DNA of 64,000 nt from an uncultured Pseudomonadota bacterium. GTDB taxonomy: Bacteria; Pseudomonadota; Gammaproteobacteria; Steroidobacterales; Steroidobacteraceae. Within the stretch, counting starts at the first letter, position 1. Each line of letters begins with the position of its first letter. The stretch is taken from NCBI GenBank assembly GCA_903862885.1, contig CAIOZU010000053.1, positions 1 through 64,000 of the forward strand. Reading direction: 5' to 3'. The notes under the pieces were generated by a model. It had not been told where the DNA came from. It saw only the letters and a list, made by a program, of their open reading frames with translations, and ran no database searches. Below, piece by piece: positions 28,053 to 37,165 of this stretch. A program made the position numbers and the translations under genes.

Positions 28053-28105
28053 GGAGGCTCTCCGTAAGCGACTTGTAGCACCACTCACTGGGGTAGCGGA
28101 CCACC

Positions 28106-28513
28106 ATGAATATCCACGATGCGATGCAAGCCGCCCTTCGCGAATTGGTATTAAATAACCATATAAAACATCGTCTTATATCATGTTACTTAAAATATTT
28201 TCAACACATTAATGAGGCAGAGCTACCGACGGCGCTGCGCGCTGAGCTCACCCGCGTGCGTCAAGCGCTGATTGCCGCCTCGCCGCTACCCGGTGAGACG
28301 CCAGTGCAAGCGACCGTTCGCAAGATGTCGATTGATGAAGCCGAACGATTAGCGCTCGATATTGTGTCGTTGGCCAGTGAGATAGCCAAAGGCTTCTCGC
28401 AACAGCTCGCCTGGGTGGATGAAAGCGCGGCGGCACCTTCTGCTGAGACGCCGCGTACGCGCAAAACCGTCAGGCAAAAAGTCATCCCGTTATTCGCGCT
28501 GCATGAGGCGTGA
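28106..28513 (+). CDS. Hypothetical protein, helical, unknown
   Basis: 135 aa, no family recognised. It is predicted mostly helical, with a hydrophobic amphipathic N-terminal half (MQAALRELVLNN; ISCYLKYFQHI), a middle acidic helix (SIDEAERLALDIVSLASEIAKGF) and a basic tail (TRKTVRQKV). The codons in the first 100 nt are richer in A and T than the rest of the gene. No signal peptide or Cys pair. It lies 64 nt before the EEP-family gene on the same strand and may share its transcript. No strong ribosome site is seen. Confidence 0.6.
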   Translation: MNIHDAMQAALRELVLNNHIKHRLISCYLKYFQHINEAELPTALRAELTRVRQALIAASPLPGETPVQATVRKMSIDEAERLALDIVSLASEIAKGFSQQLAWVDESAAAPSAETPRTRKTVRQKVIPLFALHEA

Positions 28514-28577
28514 GTCCGCGCGAATAAGTCGGCATCGCGGGTCACTCGTTTAGAGCAACGCTGCGTCAAAGCTCACT

Positions 28578-29315
28578 ATGCGTTTGGTCGTTTACAACAT
28601 TCGATACGCCACCGGCACCGGCGCTAACTTTCATTTGCCGGTACCTGGCTCCGGTTACTTGCGCGCCAATCGGCCCGTGTTAGATAGCATCACCGAGTTC
28701 ATTACAGCGCTTGATCCGGACATCGTGGGTCTGGTTGAGGTCGACTCGGGTTCGATCCGAACAGGCATGCTCAATCAAGCCGAATACATCGCCGCACGGC
28801 TCGGTCACTATTCGATTTACGAATGCAAATATGGCATTGAGTCGTTGGGCACGCTGATGCCGATCATTCGTAAACAAGGGAATGCCATTCTGGCGTCACC
28901 GCGTCTGCACAATCAGCGGTTCCATTACTTTGATACGGGCGTTAAACGCTTGATCATCGAACTGGAACTGGCTGACGCCATCATTTTCCTCGTGCACTTA
29001 TCACTAAAATACCGCCATCGTCAGGACCAACTGCGAGCGCTCCATGAGCTGGTGACCCGCGCTGAGAAGCCGGTGATTGTGGCAGGTGATTTCAATACCT
29101 TTTGGGGCGACAGCGAGATTTACCTATTCATGCAGGCGGCCGGTTTGAAGAGCGCCAACACGCAAGGGCTGCCCTCCTACCCGAGCCACCAACCTAAGCG
29201 CGAGCTCGATTTTTTCCTATACAGCGCAGGCATTCGAGTCACCCGATTTCAGATGCCAGCCGTACGTCACTCGGATCACTTGCCGTTGGTCTGTGACTTC
29301 GAGGTCACTGGCTGA
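28578..29315 (+). CDS. Endonuclease/exonuclease/phosphatase (EEP) family protein
   Basis: 245 aa. The fold motifs appear in order: MRLVVYNIRYATG, the metal-binding Glu in DIVGLVEVD, the His of LVHLSLKYRHRQDQL, VIVAGDFNTFWGD, and the terminal catalytic HSDHLPLV. Such proteins hydrolyse phosphodiesters in nucleic acids, lipids or inositol phosphates. There is no signal peptide, so a cytoplasmic substrate is likely. The real substrate is not readable from sequence. Confidence 0.85.
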   Translation: MRLVVYNIRYATGTGANFHLPVPGSGYLRANRPVLDSITEFITALDPDIVGLVEVDSGSIRTGMLNQAEYIAARLGHYSIYECKYGIESLGTLMPIIRKQGNAILASPRLHNQRFHYFDTGVKRLIIELELADAIIFLVHLSLKYRHRQDQLRALHELVTRAEKPVIVAGDFNTFWGDSEIYLFMQAAGLKSANTQGLPSYPSHQPKRELDFFLYSAGIRVTRFQMPAVRHSDHLPLVCDFEVTG

Positions 29316-29442
29316 TCCGCCCTAAGCGTTGTGAAGTCTGTTAAGTTGGGCGTTGTGTTCCGACCCTGTCGCGGGTAGGCTTGCCACGGACACGATTCGC
29401 ATAACAGTTGCGTCTCAGTCTGTCTTTGCTAGGCCACGCTCT

Positions 29443-30546
29443 ATGGACGATACCGCAGACGATAAGATCCTTCGCACGTTTGTGCCATTGGACGGCTTTA
29501 AACGCGAAACTGTCGCGTCACTGGCTCGAAAGACAGGACTCAGTCGTTTAGCGGCTGACCGTTTTTTGTTCCGTACGGGTGACCAAGATAAAAAAACCTT
29601 TTATTTAGTCGCCGGTGAGGTGGAGTTGCAGCAACAGGGCACGGTGGTCGCGACGATTCGGGGTGGCTCGATTGAAGCGCGCAGCCCGCTCGCACCCCTC
29701 ATGCCACGTCGTTTCAGCGCCCGCGCGATCACTGATATCGTCTACCTTGAAATAGACAGCGATATGCTGGATATCTTTCTTACATGGGACCGAACCGGCA
29801 CCTATGAGGTGTCCGAGATTTCCCCAAAAACCGGCGCCTACCGGGTCGCTGAAATCATGCCCAAGGGCACCGGTCATGCCGCAGACACGAGCAATGAGGA
29901 CTGGATGACCACCCTGCTGCAGGTGAATGCCTTTCATCACGTACCGAGCACCCATCTGCAGCAAATTTTTGCATTCGTCGAACATTGTAAGGCCGCGGCG
30001 GGTGAGTTGATCGTTAAGCAAGGTGATGTCGGTGATTTCTTTTATGTCGTGATTTCCGGACGCTGCTCAGTGGTTCGCGACACGCCCACCCAGGCAAGCG
30101 GCATCTTGTTAGCTGAATTAGGCTCTGGGGACAGCTTTGGGGAAGAGTCCCTGATCGGACAGATGCCGCGAAATGCCAGTGTACGCATGCTGACCGATGG
30201 GTCACTGGTGCGCTTGTCGAAAGAGCATTTCATTAATTTATTGGCCATCCCCATGCGGCGGGTACTGGATTTGAGTCCCGCGATGGCCGCGGTCAAGTCG
30301 GCGCGTGCCGCGTGGGTCGATGTGCGCATGCCGGACGAATTCAGGGCGCACCACATTCCAGGGGCAATCAACATGCCGCTCTATGCTTTTCGACTCAAAA
30401 TGAGCGCTCTAGAGCACGCGTTGGAATACATCGTGGTGTGCGATGACGGGCGCCGCAGTGAAGCGGCGGCCTTTATTTTGACGGAGAACGGCTACACCGC
30501 CTCGGTGCTCGAGGGTGGGCTAAACGCTCACCGCGCCGCGCTTTAA
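29443..30546 (+). CDS. Double cyclic-nucleotide-binding domain protein with rhodanese
   Basis: 367 aa. Residues ~10-120 form a first, degenerate cNMP-binding barrel (FLFRTGDQDKKTFYLVAGEVEL) without a clear phosphate-binding cassette. Residues ~150-270 form a second one with a good cassette (SFGEESLIGQMPRNASVRML). The C-terminal ~90 residues are a rhodanese domain (WVDVRMPDEFRAHHIPGAINMPL; VVCDDGRRSEAAAFIL with active-site Cys). There is no HTH, so it is not a Crp-type transcription factor; it may link a nucleotide signal to sulfur transfer. ATG 29443 was preferred over an ATG 90 nt upstream as the first in-family position. Confidence 0.85.
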   Translation: MDDTADDKILRTFVPLDGFKRETVASLARKTGLSRLAADRFLFRTGDQDKKTFYLVAGEVELQQQGTVVATIRGGSIEARSPLAPLMPRRFSARAITDIVYLEIDSDMLDIFLTWDRTGTYEVSEISPKTGAYRVAEIMPKGTGHAADTSNEDWMTTLLQVNAFHHVPSTHLQQIFAFVEHCKAAAGELIVKQGDVGDFFYVVISGRCSVVRDTPTQASGILLAELGSGDSFGEESLIGQMPRNASVRMLTDGSLVRLSKEHFINLLAIPMRRVLDLSPAMAAVKSARAAWVDVRMPDEFRAHHIPGAINMPLYAFRLKMSALEHALEYIVVCDDGRRSEAAAFILTENGYTASVLEGGLNAHRAAL

Positions 30547-30566
30547 TCCACTGAGCCGACGGAGAT

Positions 30567-30595
30567 CCACCGCCCGACGGTACACCGGGCGGTGG
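30567..30595. terminator. Hairpin between convergent cNMP-rhodanese and pilZ genes
   Basis: CCACCGCCCG (30567-30576) pairs perfectly with CGGGCGGTGG (30586-30595) around a 9-nt loop. No T-tract follows on either strand, so it may act as a 3'-end block or a factor-assisted terminator for both genes. Confidence 0.5.
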
Positions 30596-30599
30596 CTGA

Positions 30600-30950
30600 T
30601 CACATGGTGTGCGTGGGTTTGTCGCCACCGAGGGCGCCGGCCAAGTAATTCTCAATCTTTTTCTGCGTACTACCGTGGTCCTGCTCGGAAAACTGCACCC
30701 CAATCCCCGGCACTCGTCGCCCCGTCACCCCCTTTGGAGTGACCCAAATGACTCGCCCCGCCACCGGCAACTTCTCGCTCTCGCCCATCAGATTGAGCAA
30801 CATGAAGACGTCATCGCCTAGTGTGTAGCTACTTTGCGTAGGCACGAATAAGCCGCCATTTTTCACAAAGGGCATATACGCCAAATACAGCGCGCTCTTA
30901 TCCTTGATGGTGAGCGTGAGCAGCCCGGGTTTGCTGGTTGCTTTTTGCAT
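30600..30950 (-). CDS. pilZ: PilZ, type IV pilus protein
   Basis: 116 aa. It has the short PilZ-type domain with FVKNGGLFVPT, GRVIWVTPKG and PGIGVQFSEQD, but lacks the RxxxR arm and the full D-x-S-x-x-G motif. It therefore resembles true PilZ, which does not bind c-di-GMP and works with PilB/FimX in pilus assembly. ATG 30950 has AAGGAC close upstream; a TTG one codon earlier is less likely. It follows holB, the standard gammaproteobacterial order. Confidence 0.92.
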   Translation of the reverse strand: MQKATSKPGLLTLTIKDKSALYLAYMPFVKNGGLFVPTQSSYTLGDDVFMLLNLMGESEKLPVAGRVIWVTPKGVTGRRVPGIGVQFSEQDHGSTQKKIENYLAGALGGDKPTHTM

Positions 30951-30963
30951 CAAAGTCCTTTCG

Positions 30964-31986
30964 TCACGACCGAGGTCGTAGTGCGCGGATCGACTCTAGT
31001 TCGCGAGCCAGCGTGATGTACAGCGATTCGAACAACAACGCCACGTTGGCGGATCCTCGAAGCGCGACCTGCGCGAGCCTTGTCTGATCGAGCAGCCCAT
31101 ACAAGGCTTGAATATGTCTTGTTCTAGCCTCCACTGGCAAGCCCTGACTTGCCAAGTTGTGATCTGGTGCCACTATCACAAGCCCGCGCCGGATCCGCTC
31201 GCACAGCCAGTGCTCGAGCCAACGCAGACGCTCTGCGGGGAATTGGCTATGCGAGCGTTCTGCCAGTGCGATGAGATCGGTGTCGGGTCGAAGCAGCATG
31301 ACCGGCAGCTCAGCCATTTGCTCGGTGACCGATGCCCCACCGTTGGAGACGAGGGTCATGGCCGCCACCGGTGCCCCGCTTGCTAAGGCCAACGGTCCTA
31401 GCCAGTCCACGGTCGAGTCCACCTCGGCGAGCCAAGCAGCGGCATCCGCTCTAAGTGGCGCTTTCACCCGCACGCGACTACAACGGCTCGCTACGGTCGG
31501 CGGTAAGCGTTCAAGACGCGCCACGGTCAGTATCAGCAGGGTACCGGCGGGCGGTTCCTCTAGAGTTTTGAGTAGCGCATTAGCCCCATTAGCGTTCATG
31601 GCATCGGCCGGATCAATGATAGCCACCTTGCGCCCACGACGGCCGCTTTTCAGCCGCAACCCACTGATCAACTCGCGGATATCGTCCACTGCGATCTGTT
31701 TCTTAGTCTCCACCAGACCGACGCGCTGTAAATCGGGATGGGTATCGGCTAGGTAGAAACGGCAGGACGGACAGACGCCGCAGGGATGCTCGTTGGGTTG
31801 ATCGCACAGCACCAATTGCGCGATCCACTCGGCGAGGGCCGCTTTACCTAGGCCCGCTTGGCCCTGAATTAATAGCGCATGCGCCAGCTTGTCTCCGCTG
31901 AGGGCATCGCGAATCTGTTGTCGACTCGCTTCTAGCCAAGGCGCTTGATCCAGCAAGGTGCGCGACACGACACTGGACTCTGCCAT
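30964..31986 (-). CDS. holB: DNA polymerase III delta-prime subunit
   Basis: 340 aa. P-loop-like GQAGLGKAALAEWIAQ (the Thr/Ser after Lys is Ala, as in the ATPase-inactive delta-prime), zinc module HPCGVCPSCRF preceded by LVLC, and sensor region LLKTLEEPPAGTLLIL with the conserved RCSRVRV. It is the stator of the clamp loader. ATG 31986 overlaps the tmk stop (ATGA), which decides the start over a longer frame. Confidence 0.94.
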   Translation of the reverse strand: MAESSVVSRTLLDQAPWLEASRQQIRDALSGDKLAHALLIQGQAGLGKAALAEWIAQLVLCDQPNEHPCGVCPSCRFYLADTHPDLQRVGLVETKKQIAVDDIRELISGLRLKSGRRGRKVAIIDPADAMNANGANALLKTLEEPPAGTLLILTVARLERLPPTVASRCSRVRVKAPLRADAAAWLAEVDSTVDWLGPLALASGAPVAAMTLVSNGGASVTEQMAELPVMLLRPDTDLIALAERSHSQFPAERLRWLEHWLCERIRRGLVIVAPDHNLASQGLPVEARTRHIQALYGLLDQTRLAQVALRGSANVALLFESLYITLARELESIRALRPRS

Positions 31987-32618
31987 CACAGTAGTCCCCG
32001 GGACTGCAGCGCCTGGCGCACTGCCATCGCCACGGCCGCAAGCCCCTGGCTCGCATCCACACACACGATGCGTTGCGGGTGTGCCTTGGCGAGCGACAGG
32101 TATTTGCGACGGACCCTCTCAAAGAATGCAACCGTTTCTTGCTCGAAACGATCGGTGGCGGTACCGCGTTCAGCCATGCGCTGTAACGCAATCTCCACCG
32201 GCGCATCCAACAGGATGGTCAGCTGCGGCAATAAGTCGCCGCAGGTCAGCTGGGCGAGCGCCTGAATGTCAGCGTCCGGCACGCCCCGTCCGCCGCCTTG
32301 GTAGGCAAAGGTCGCATCCAGGTAGCGATCGCATAAAACGCATTCGCCACGCTGCAGCGCCGGACGAATTAAATTATTAACGTGTACCGCGCGTGCTGCA
32401 AACATGAGGCACAGCTCAGCACTCGCCGGCAGACCCTCGTCCTTCTCGTGCAATACCACTTGCCGAATTCGTTCTGCGAGCGGTGTCCCGCCCGGTTCGC
32501 GGGTCGCAAGCACACGCTGTCCCGCCGCGCTGAGATGCTTGGCCGCTTCGCGCATCTGAGTGGACTTGCCCACCCCCTCGATGCCTTCAAAGCTAATGAA
32601 TGTGCCGACCGTCGTCAC
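31986..32618 (-). CDS. tmk: Thymidylate kinase
   Basis: 210 aa. P-loop FEGIEGVGKSTQ, the DR motif CDRYLDATFAYQGGGRG with the substrate-binding Tyr/Gln region, and the lid around RMAERGTATDRFEQE. It phosphorylates dTMP to dTDP. The GTG start overlaps the mltG stop (GTGA), so it is coupled. Confidence 0.96.
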   Translation of the reverse strand: MTTVGTFISFEGIEGVGKSTQMREAAKHLSAAGQRVLATREPGGTPLAERIRQVVLHEKDEGLPASAELCLMFAARAVHVNNLIRPALQRGECVLCDRYLDATFAYQGGGRGVPDADIQALAQLTCGDLLPQLTILLDAPVEIALQRMAERGTATDRFEQETVAFFERVRRKYLSLAKAHPQRIVCVDASQGLAAVAMAVRQALQSRGLL

Positions 32619-33646
32619 GGTGATGCCTCCAGAGCGCGGCGCGCATGCAGATAGTGCTGCACCGCCTTATTGTGCTCCAAAAGTGACCCAGAAAAGACGT
32701 GTCGACCATCCCCTTGGCCGCTCGCCACAAAATACAGTGCCGCGCTGTCTGCCGGCTGTACCGCCGCTTGCAGGGCAGCGGCTCCGGGCAAGGCGATCGG
32801 TGTCGGTGGTAATCCCATCCGCGTGTAGGTGTTGTATGCCGTATCGGTCGTCAGATCTACCCGATGCAGCGTGCCCTGGTAAGCCTGCCCTAGACCGTAA
32901 ATGACCGTCGGATCAGTCTGCAATCGCATGCCTTTTCGCAAGCGGTTAATGAACACCGCCGCAATGCGTGGGCGCTCATCGACTTGCGCGGTCTCTTTCT
33001 CAATGAGAGACGCTAAAATCAATGCCTCATACGGGTTCGCTAAAGGCAAGTTAGGCTGCCGACTTTGCCAGATGCGAGTCAGCTCGCTCTGCAGGTGTGA
33101 ATGCGCCAACGTCCACAGTTCTAAGTCGGTGGTACCGCGTGCCACCCGGTAAGTGTCCGGAAAAAACTGGCCCTCGGGCTTGAGTCCACCAAGGCCCAGT
33201 CGCGCCATTAACGCGTCATCGCTCAGTCCCATCCCAACGTGTTTAAGCAGCGGATTGGCCTCCAGTGCGGCGCGCGCCGTGGCGAAAGACCAACCCTCGA
33301 CCAACGTCACCGGGTGAAGCCATACGCGGCCTTCGACCAACTGATCCAACACACCGGCTGGACTCGTCCCCGGTACCAACACATACTCGCCCGCACGCAC
33401 ATGGGCCGCTTTATGTTCCAGCCGTGCAATGGCTACCCACCAGCGTGGGTGACTGATGACACCCTGCGTGGCCAGTCGGGCGGCGAGCTTCGACAGTGAC
33501 TCGCCACTCGCCAACTCAATCACCGTGGGTTGCGACAAGGTCGCCAACGGCGTGTGATACCAGCGCATCGCCAACTGCCAGGTCAGCGCCACCCCAGCCC
33601 CTAATAGGCACAGCGAAAGGATCGCACCCCACCGGGACACCCTCAC
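32615..33646 (-). CDS. mltG: MltG, endolytic murein transglycosylase
   Basis: 343 aa. One N-terminal membrane anchor is followed by a LysM-like region (IELASGESLSKLAARLATQGVI) and the YceG domain with catalytic Glu in ILASLIEKETAQ. RLQTDPTVIYGLG, TYTRMGLPPTPIALPG and YFVASGQGDGRHVFS are all family-typical. It cuts nascent glycan strands near synthesis sites. The GTG at 33646 overlaps the pabC stop (GTGA); the longer frame would bury 80 nt in pabC. Confidence 0.92.
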   Translation of the reverse strand: MRVSRWGAILSLCLLGAGVALTWQLAMRWYHTPLATLSQPTVIELASGESLSKLAARLATQGVISHPRWWVAIARLEHKAAHVRAGEYVLVPGTSPAGVLDQLVEGRVWLHPVTLVEGWSFATARAALEANPLLKHVGMGLSDDALMARLGLGGLKPEGQFFPDTYRVARGTTDLELWTLAHSHLQSELTRIWQSRQPNLPLANPYEALILASLIEKETAQVDERPRIAAVFINRLRKGMRLQTDPTVIYGLGQAYQGTLHRVDLTTDTAYNTYTRMGLPPTPIALPGAAALQAAVQPADSAALYFVASGQGDGRHVFSGSLLEHNKAVQHYLHARRALEASP

Positions 33647-34446
33647 CACTGGCTGATCCACGCCTGCGCTTGACGCGCGATGGGACCCACCGGCCACTGC
33701 CGACTGTCTAATCGCGTCACGGGCCACACGCCAATCAACGCATTACTCACAAACACTTCACTCGCCGCCTGCAACTCATCTGGCTGCACGTCTCGCACCT
33801 CCACCGCGTGGTGGGTGGCGTGCCATGCCTCGATCAAGGCGCCGCGCATCGAGCCGACTACGCCGCAGCGAGTAAGCGCTGGCGTCACGAGCGCTCCGTG
33901 GATCACCGCAAACACGTTGCTGAAGGTGCCGCACACGAGATGGCCCGCCTGATCGAGCATCAGCCCCTCCGCGACCTCATCGGTTAACTCCGCCCGTGCG
34001 AGCACTTGTTCCAATCGATTCAGATGCTTCAAACCCGCGAGGAGAGGCTGCCAACCCAGACGCGTACTCACCAGCTGCACGCGGATGCCGTCGGTCGCAT
34101 AACTTGCCGGTCGTGCGCGCATCGGTTGTGCGCTGATATAACGGTGCGCCGGTGCGCCGTCCGTGTATCGGTAGCCGGTACCCCCCTGTCCACGGGTCAC
34201 CACCAACTTTATCATCCCGACCGATGGCGCGGCCGCAGCGCGCGATAATTCAGACACTAACAGCGCACGCGCCGGACACGGGATGCGTAAGCGCGCACAC
34301 CCTGCCTCTAAGCGGTCAAGGTGGCGCTCCAATAGGCGGATACGTCCAGCAATGACTGCCATGGTTTCAAACAGTCCATCACCAAATTCTAGACCGCGGT
34401 CTAAACCATCGGACGAGGCGTGCGCGGTGCCATTCACCCATAGCAT
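33643..34446 (-). CDS. pabC: Aminodeoxychorismate lyase
   Basis: 267 aa fold-type IV PLP enzyme. RGLEFGDGLFETMAV at the start, the catalytic Lys in AGLKHLNRLEQVLAR, and SNVFAVIHGALVTP are typical of PabC. It releases pyruvate from aminodeoxychorismate to give p-aminobenzoate. It follows pabB with a 1-nt overlap (TGATG) and precedes mltG. Confidence 0.92.
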   Translation of the reverse strand: MLWVNGTAHASSDGLDRGLEFGDGLFETMAVIAGRIRLLERHLDRLEAGCARLRIPCPARALLVSELSRAAAAPSVGMIKLVVTRGQGGTGYRYTDGAPAHRYISAQPMRARPASYATDGIRVQLVSTRLGWQPLLAGLKHLNRLEQVLARAELTDEVAEGLMLDQAGHLVCGTFSNVFAVIHGALVTPALTRCGVVGSMRGALIEAWHATHHAVEVRDVQPDELQAASEVFVSNALIGVWPVTRLDSRQWPVGPIARQAQAWISQW

Positions 34447-35825
34447 CACGCACGCTCCGCGCCCAAACCCCGAATCAAGCCGCGCGCCTTAGCACGCGTC
34501 TCATCGAGTTCTCGATCAGGGTCTGAATCGGCAACGATGCCGGCACCTGCCTTGAGACTCAGCTCGCGCACTCCATCGGCGCGAGCCATCACGGTCGCCG
34601 TGCGAATTAAGATATTAAGATCTAAGCTCCCATCGCGTCCAAGATACCCCAGCGAGCCGGTGTAGGCGCCCCGCGCTTTGCCCTCCAGTTCCGCGATCAA
34701 CTGCATGCAGCGCACTTTCGGGCATCCTGTGATGGTGCCACCTGGGAAGACGGCTCGAATGATCTGCCCCGGAGTGACACCCGCGCGTTGCTGGCCACGC
34801 ACGTTAGACACAATGTGATGGACGTGGGCATAGCTTTCAATGCTCATGTACTCATCCACCTCCACCGTACCCGCCTCACAGATCCGACCCAGATCATTGC
34901 GCTCTAAATCCAGCAGCATCACATGCTCGGCCTGCTCCTTGAGATTGGCGCGTAGCTCCGCTGCCATGGTGGCATCATCGCCCCGTCGCGGTCGCGTGCC
35001 GGCAATCGGGCGCGTCTCCACCCGACCATGACGAGAGGACACCAGCCGCTCTGGCGACGTGGACAAAACGGTCATGCCCGGTAGCACCGCGAATGCCGCA
35101 AAGGGGCCCGGATTGGCACGTCGTAAATGGGCGTATAGAAGGGCTGGGTCGACGCCCGCCGCCAGTACGCCACGCCATTCACGCGCCAGATTGGCTTGAT
35201 AGATGTCGCCCGCCGCAATGTATTCGAGCGCCCGGCTGACCGCCAGCCGATAATGGCTCGGCTCCTCTTCGGTGAGCACCATCGGTGGCATTGCCGGCAA
35301 GGTCTCCTCTTCCGGTGAGGACGGATGGAGGACCGCCTGTAAGCGATCGAGCACCTCCTCATGGCCGGATTCGGCGACGACCCATGTCGTGCCTGCCTCA
35401 TGATCGTATATAGCGGCCGCACACACGCGCGTCGCCACCGCGATAGGCAGTGTGCCTATAGGCAGTCGCAGACTGGGTTCGATATCGGCCGCTAATTCGT
35501 AGCCCAGATATAAAAACCAACCACCCAAGAAAGGCAATGACTGCGTCGTATCCGTCCCCTGTCGCTCTTGCGCCCAGAGCTGATCGAGTGCCGCCAAAAA
35601 ACTGCCTGTGTCAGCGCTAGGCCCTGTGAGTCGCCGATTGGCGTGTAACACCAGCGGCTCCAGATCCGGTGTGGCCGCGAGCAACAAGTCATAACGGCCC
35701 TGTTTGGATCCGACGCTGGCACTCTCCAATAAAAACGGAAAGCGCGTGGGCGCTGCTTGGTGCGCGCGTAGAAGATCAGGGCGCCAGGGCCCCAGACATC
35801 GAATCACGGTGCGTGAAGTGTTCAC
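34446..35825 (-). CDS. pabB: Aminodeoxychorismate synthase component I
   Basis: 459 aa chorismate-binding enzyme: GGWFLYLGYELA, GDIYQANLAREW, TSPERLVS, the motif ETRPIAGTRPRRGDD, LLDLERNDLGR and FPGGTITGCPK. It makes 4-amino-4-deoxychorismate with a separate glutaminase (PabA). The motif is PIAGT, not the PIKGT with nucleophilic Lys of E. coli PabB; PIAGT PabB proteins are known from Xanthomonadales (recalled, not checked). GTG 35825 was chosen as the first sensible start after the fabF stop. The neighbouring pabC argues against TrpE. Confidence 0.88.
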   Translation of the reverse strand: MNTSRTVIRCLGPWRPDLLRAHQAAPTRFPFLLESASVGSKQGRYDLLLAATPDLEPLVLHANRRLTGPSADTGSFLAALDQLWAQERQGTDTTQSLPFLGGWFLYLGYELAADIEPSLRLPIGTLPIAVATRVCAAAIYDHEAGTTWVVAESGHEEVLDRLQAVLHPSSPEEETLPAMPPMVLTEEEPSHYRLAVSRALEYIAAGDIYQANLAREWRGVLAAGVDPALLYAHLRRANPGPFAAFAVLPGMTVLSTSPERLVSSRHGRVETRPIAGTRPRRGDDATMAAELRANLKEQAEHVMLLDLERNDLGRICEAGTVEVDEYMSIESYAHVHHIVSNVRGQQRAGVTPGQIIRAVFPGGTITGCPKVRCMQLIAELEGKARGAYTGSLGYLGRDGSLDLNILIRTATVMARADGVRELSLKAGAGIVADSDPDRELDETRAKARGLIRGLGAERA

Positions 35826-35847
35826 GGCTCGCGCAGGGAGACGCGAC

Positions 35848-37092
35848 TCATCGAAGCTTGCGGAATACCAAGCTGCCATTGGTGCCGCCGAAGCCAAAGG
35901 AATTTGACAACGCCACTTCGATGTTCATCGCACGCGCCACCTTAGGCACGTAATCCAAGTCGCATTTCGGATCGGGATTCTCAAGATTAATGGTCGGTGG
36001 TGCCACTTGGTCACGAATAGCTAACAAGGTAAAAATAGCCTCCACCGCCCCAGCCGCACCCAATAGATGACCGGTGACCGACTTGGTCGAACTGACCGCC
36101 ACGCGATACGCCTGATCGCCTAAGGCGCGTTTCACCGCGACCGTTTCAGCGATATCTCCTAACTGCGTTGAGGTGGCGTGGGCATTGACGTATTGCAAGT
36201 CGCTGGCATTGATACCCGCATCTTTCATCGCGTTGCTCATGGCCAGACGAGCACCCTCGCCATCCTCAGGCGGTGACGTGATGTGGTGGGCATCCCCGCT
36301 CATACCAAAACCCGAGAACTCGGCGTAGATGTGCGCGCCCCGTCGCTTCGCGTGTTCATACTCTTCAAGCACCAACGCACCCGCCCCATCCGCCATCACA
36401 AAACCATCGCGGTCCCGATCCCAGGGCCGACTGGCCGCTGTGGGCTGGTCATTGCGCTCGGACAGGGCTTTCGCCTGGCAGAATCCCGCCACGCCTAAGG
36501 GATTGATGGCCATCTCAGCACCCCCGGCGATCATCACATCGGCATCCCCGTACTGGATAGTGCGCGCGGCGAGACCAATACTATGAGTCGCTGTGGTGCA
36601 GGCGGTCACTACCGCCAAGTTGGGACCTTTAAGACCAAAGGTAATAGAGACGTGGCCGGAGATCATGTTGATGATGCTCGCTGGCACAAAAAAGGGTGAC
36701 ACCTTGCGGGGACCCTGCGCTTCCAACAACTTCTCATGACTCGACTGAATGGTATCTAAGCCACCAATACCCGCACCCATGATAATGCCCACGCGCGCCG
36801 CATTCTCCTCAGTGATCGCAAGCCCGCAATCTTTAAATGCCTGCACGGACGCGGCGTAGCCGTATTGCACGAACGGATCCATGCGACGCGACTCTTTAGG
36901 CGCAAGATAATCGTCGACATTGAAGCCACGCACCTCGCCTCCAAAACGCGTGGGATAGGCGGTGGTATCAAAGTGAGTGATTGGGCCGATGAAACTTCGG
37001 CCTTCAACCACATTTTGCCAGGCTTCTTTAACCGAGCTACCCACGGGTGACACGATCCCGAGGCCGGTCACGACGACGCGACGCTTGGACAA
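35848..37092 (-). CDS. fabF: 3-oxoacyl-ACP synthase II
   Basis: 414 aa. Catalytic Cys in [11 protein letters not shown], His in [12 protein letters not shown] and in [11 protein letters not shown], with the C-terminal [12 protein letters not shown]. It elongates acyl-ACP with malonyl-ACP. The TTG at 37092 is preferred because the protein then begins (M)[11 protein letters not shown] exactly like E. coli FabF and GGGAGG lies 4 nt upstream; an ATG 12 nt earlier sits on top of that ribosome site. A terminator separates it from acpP. Confidence 0.95.
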   Translation of the reverse strand: MSKRRVVVTGLGIVSPVGSSVKEAWQNVVEGRSFIGPITHFDTTAYPTRFGGEVRGFNVDDYLAPKESRRMDPFVQYGYAASVQAFKDCGLAITEENAARVGIIMGAGIGGLDTIQSSHEKLLEAQGPRKVSPFFVPASIINMISGHVSITFGLKGPNLAVVTACTTATHSIGLAARTIQYGDADVMIAGGAEMAINPLGVAGFCQAKALSERNDQPTAASRPWDRDRDGFVMADGAGALVLEEYEHAKRRGAHIYAEFSGFGMSGDAHHITSPPEDGEGARLAMSNAMKDAGINASDLQYVNAHATSTQLGDIAETVAVKRALGDQAYRVAVSSTKSVTGHLLGAAGAVEAIFTLLAIRDQVAPPTINLENPDPKCDLDYVPKVARAMNIEVALSNSFGFGGTNGSLVFRKLR

Positions 37093-37120
37093 GGCGCCTC
37101 CCATTTACCGGTAGTGATGA

Positions 37121-37155
37121 ATAAAAAGACGCACTCGGTTTAGTCCGAGCGCGTC
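37121..37155 (-). terminator. Intrinsic terminator after acpP
   Basis: On the minus strand GACGC-G-CTCGG (37155-37145) pairs with CCGAG-T-GCGTC (37138-37128) around a short loop, followed at once by TTTTTAT. It lies in the 73-nt acpP-fabF gap, so only part of the transcription should reach fabF and beyond. Confidence 0.85.
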
Positions 37156-37165
37156 CACGCGGGCA

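Noticed and set aside
34446-35825. Anthranilate synthase TrpE
   Set aside because: The immediate pabC neighbour and the folate context favour PabB, although the PIAGT motif alone would allow TrpE.
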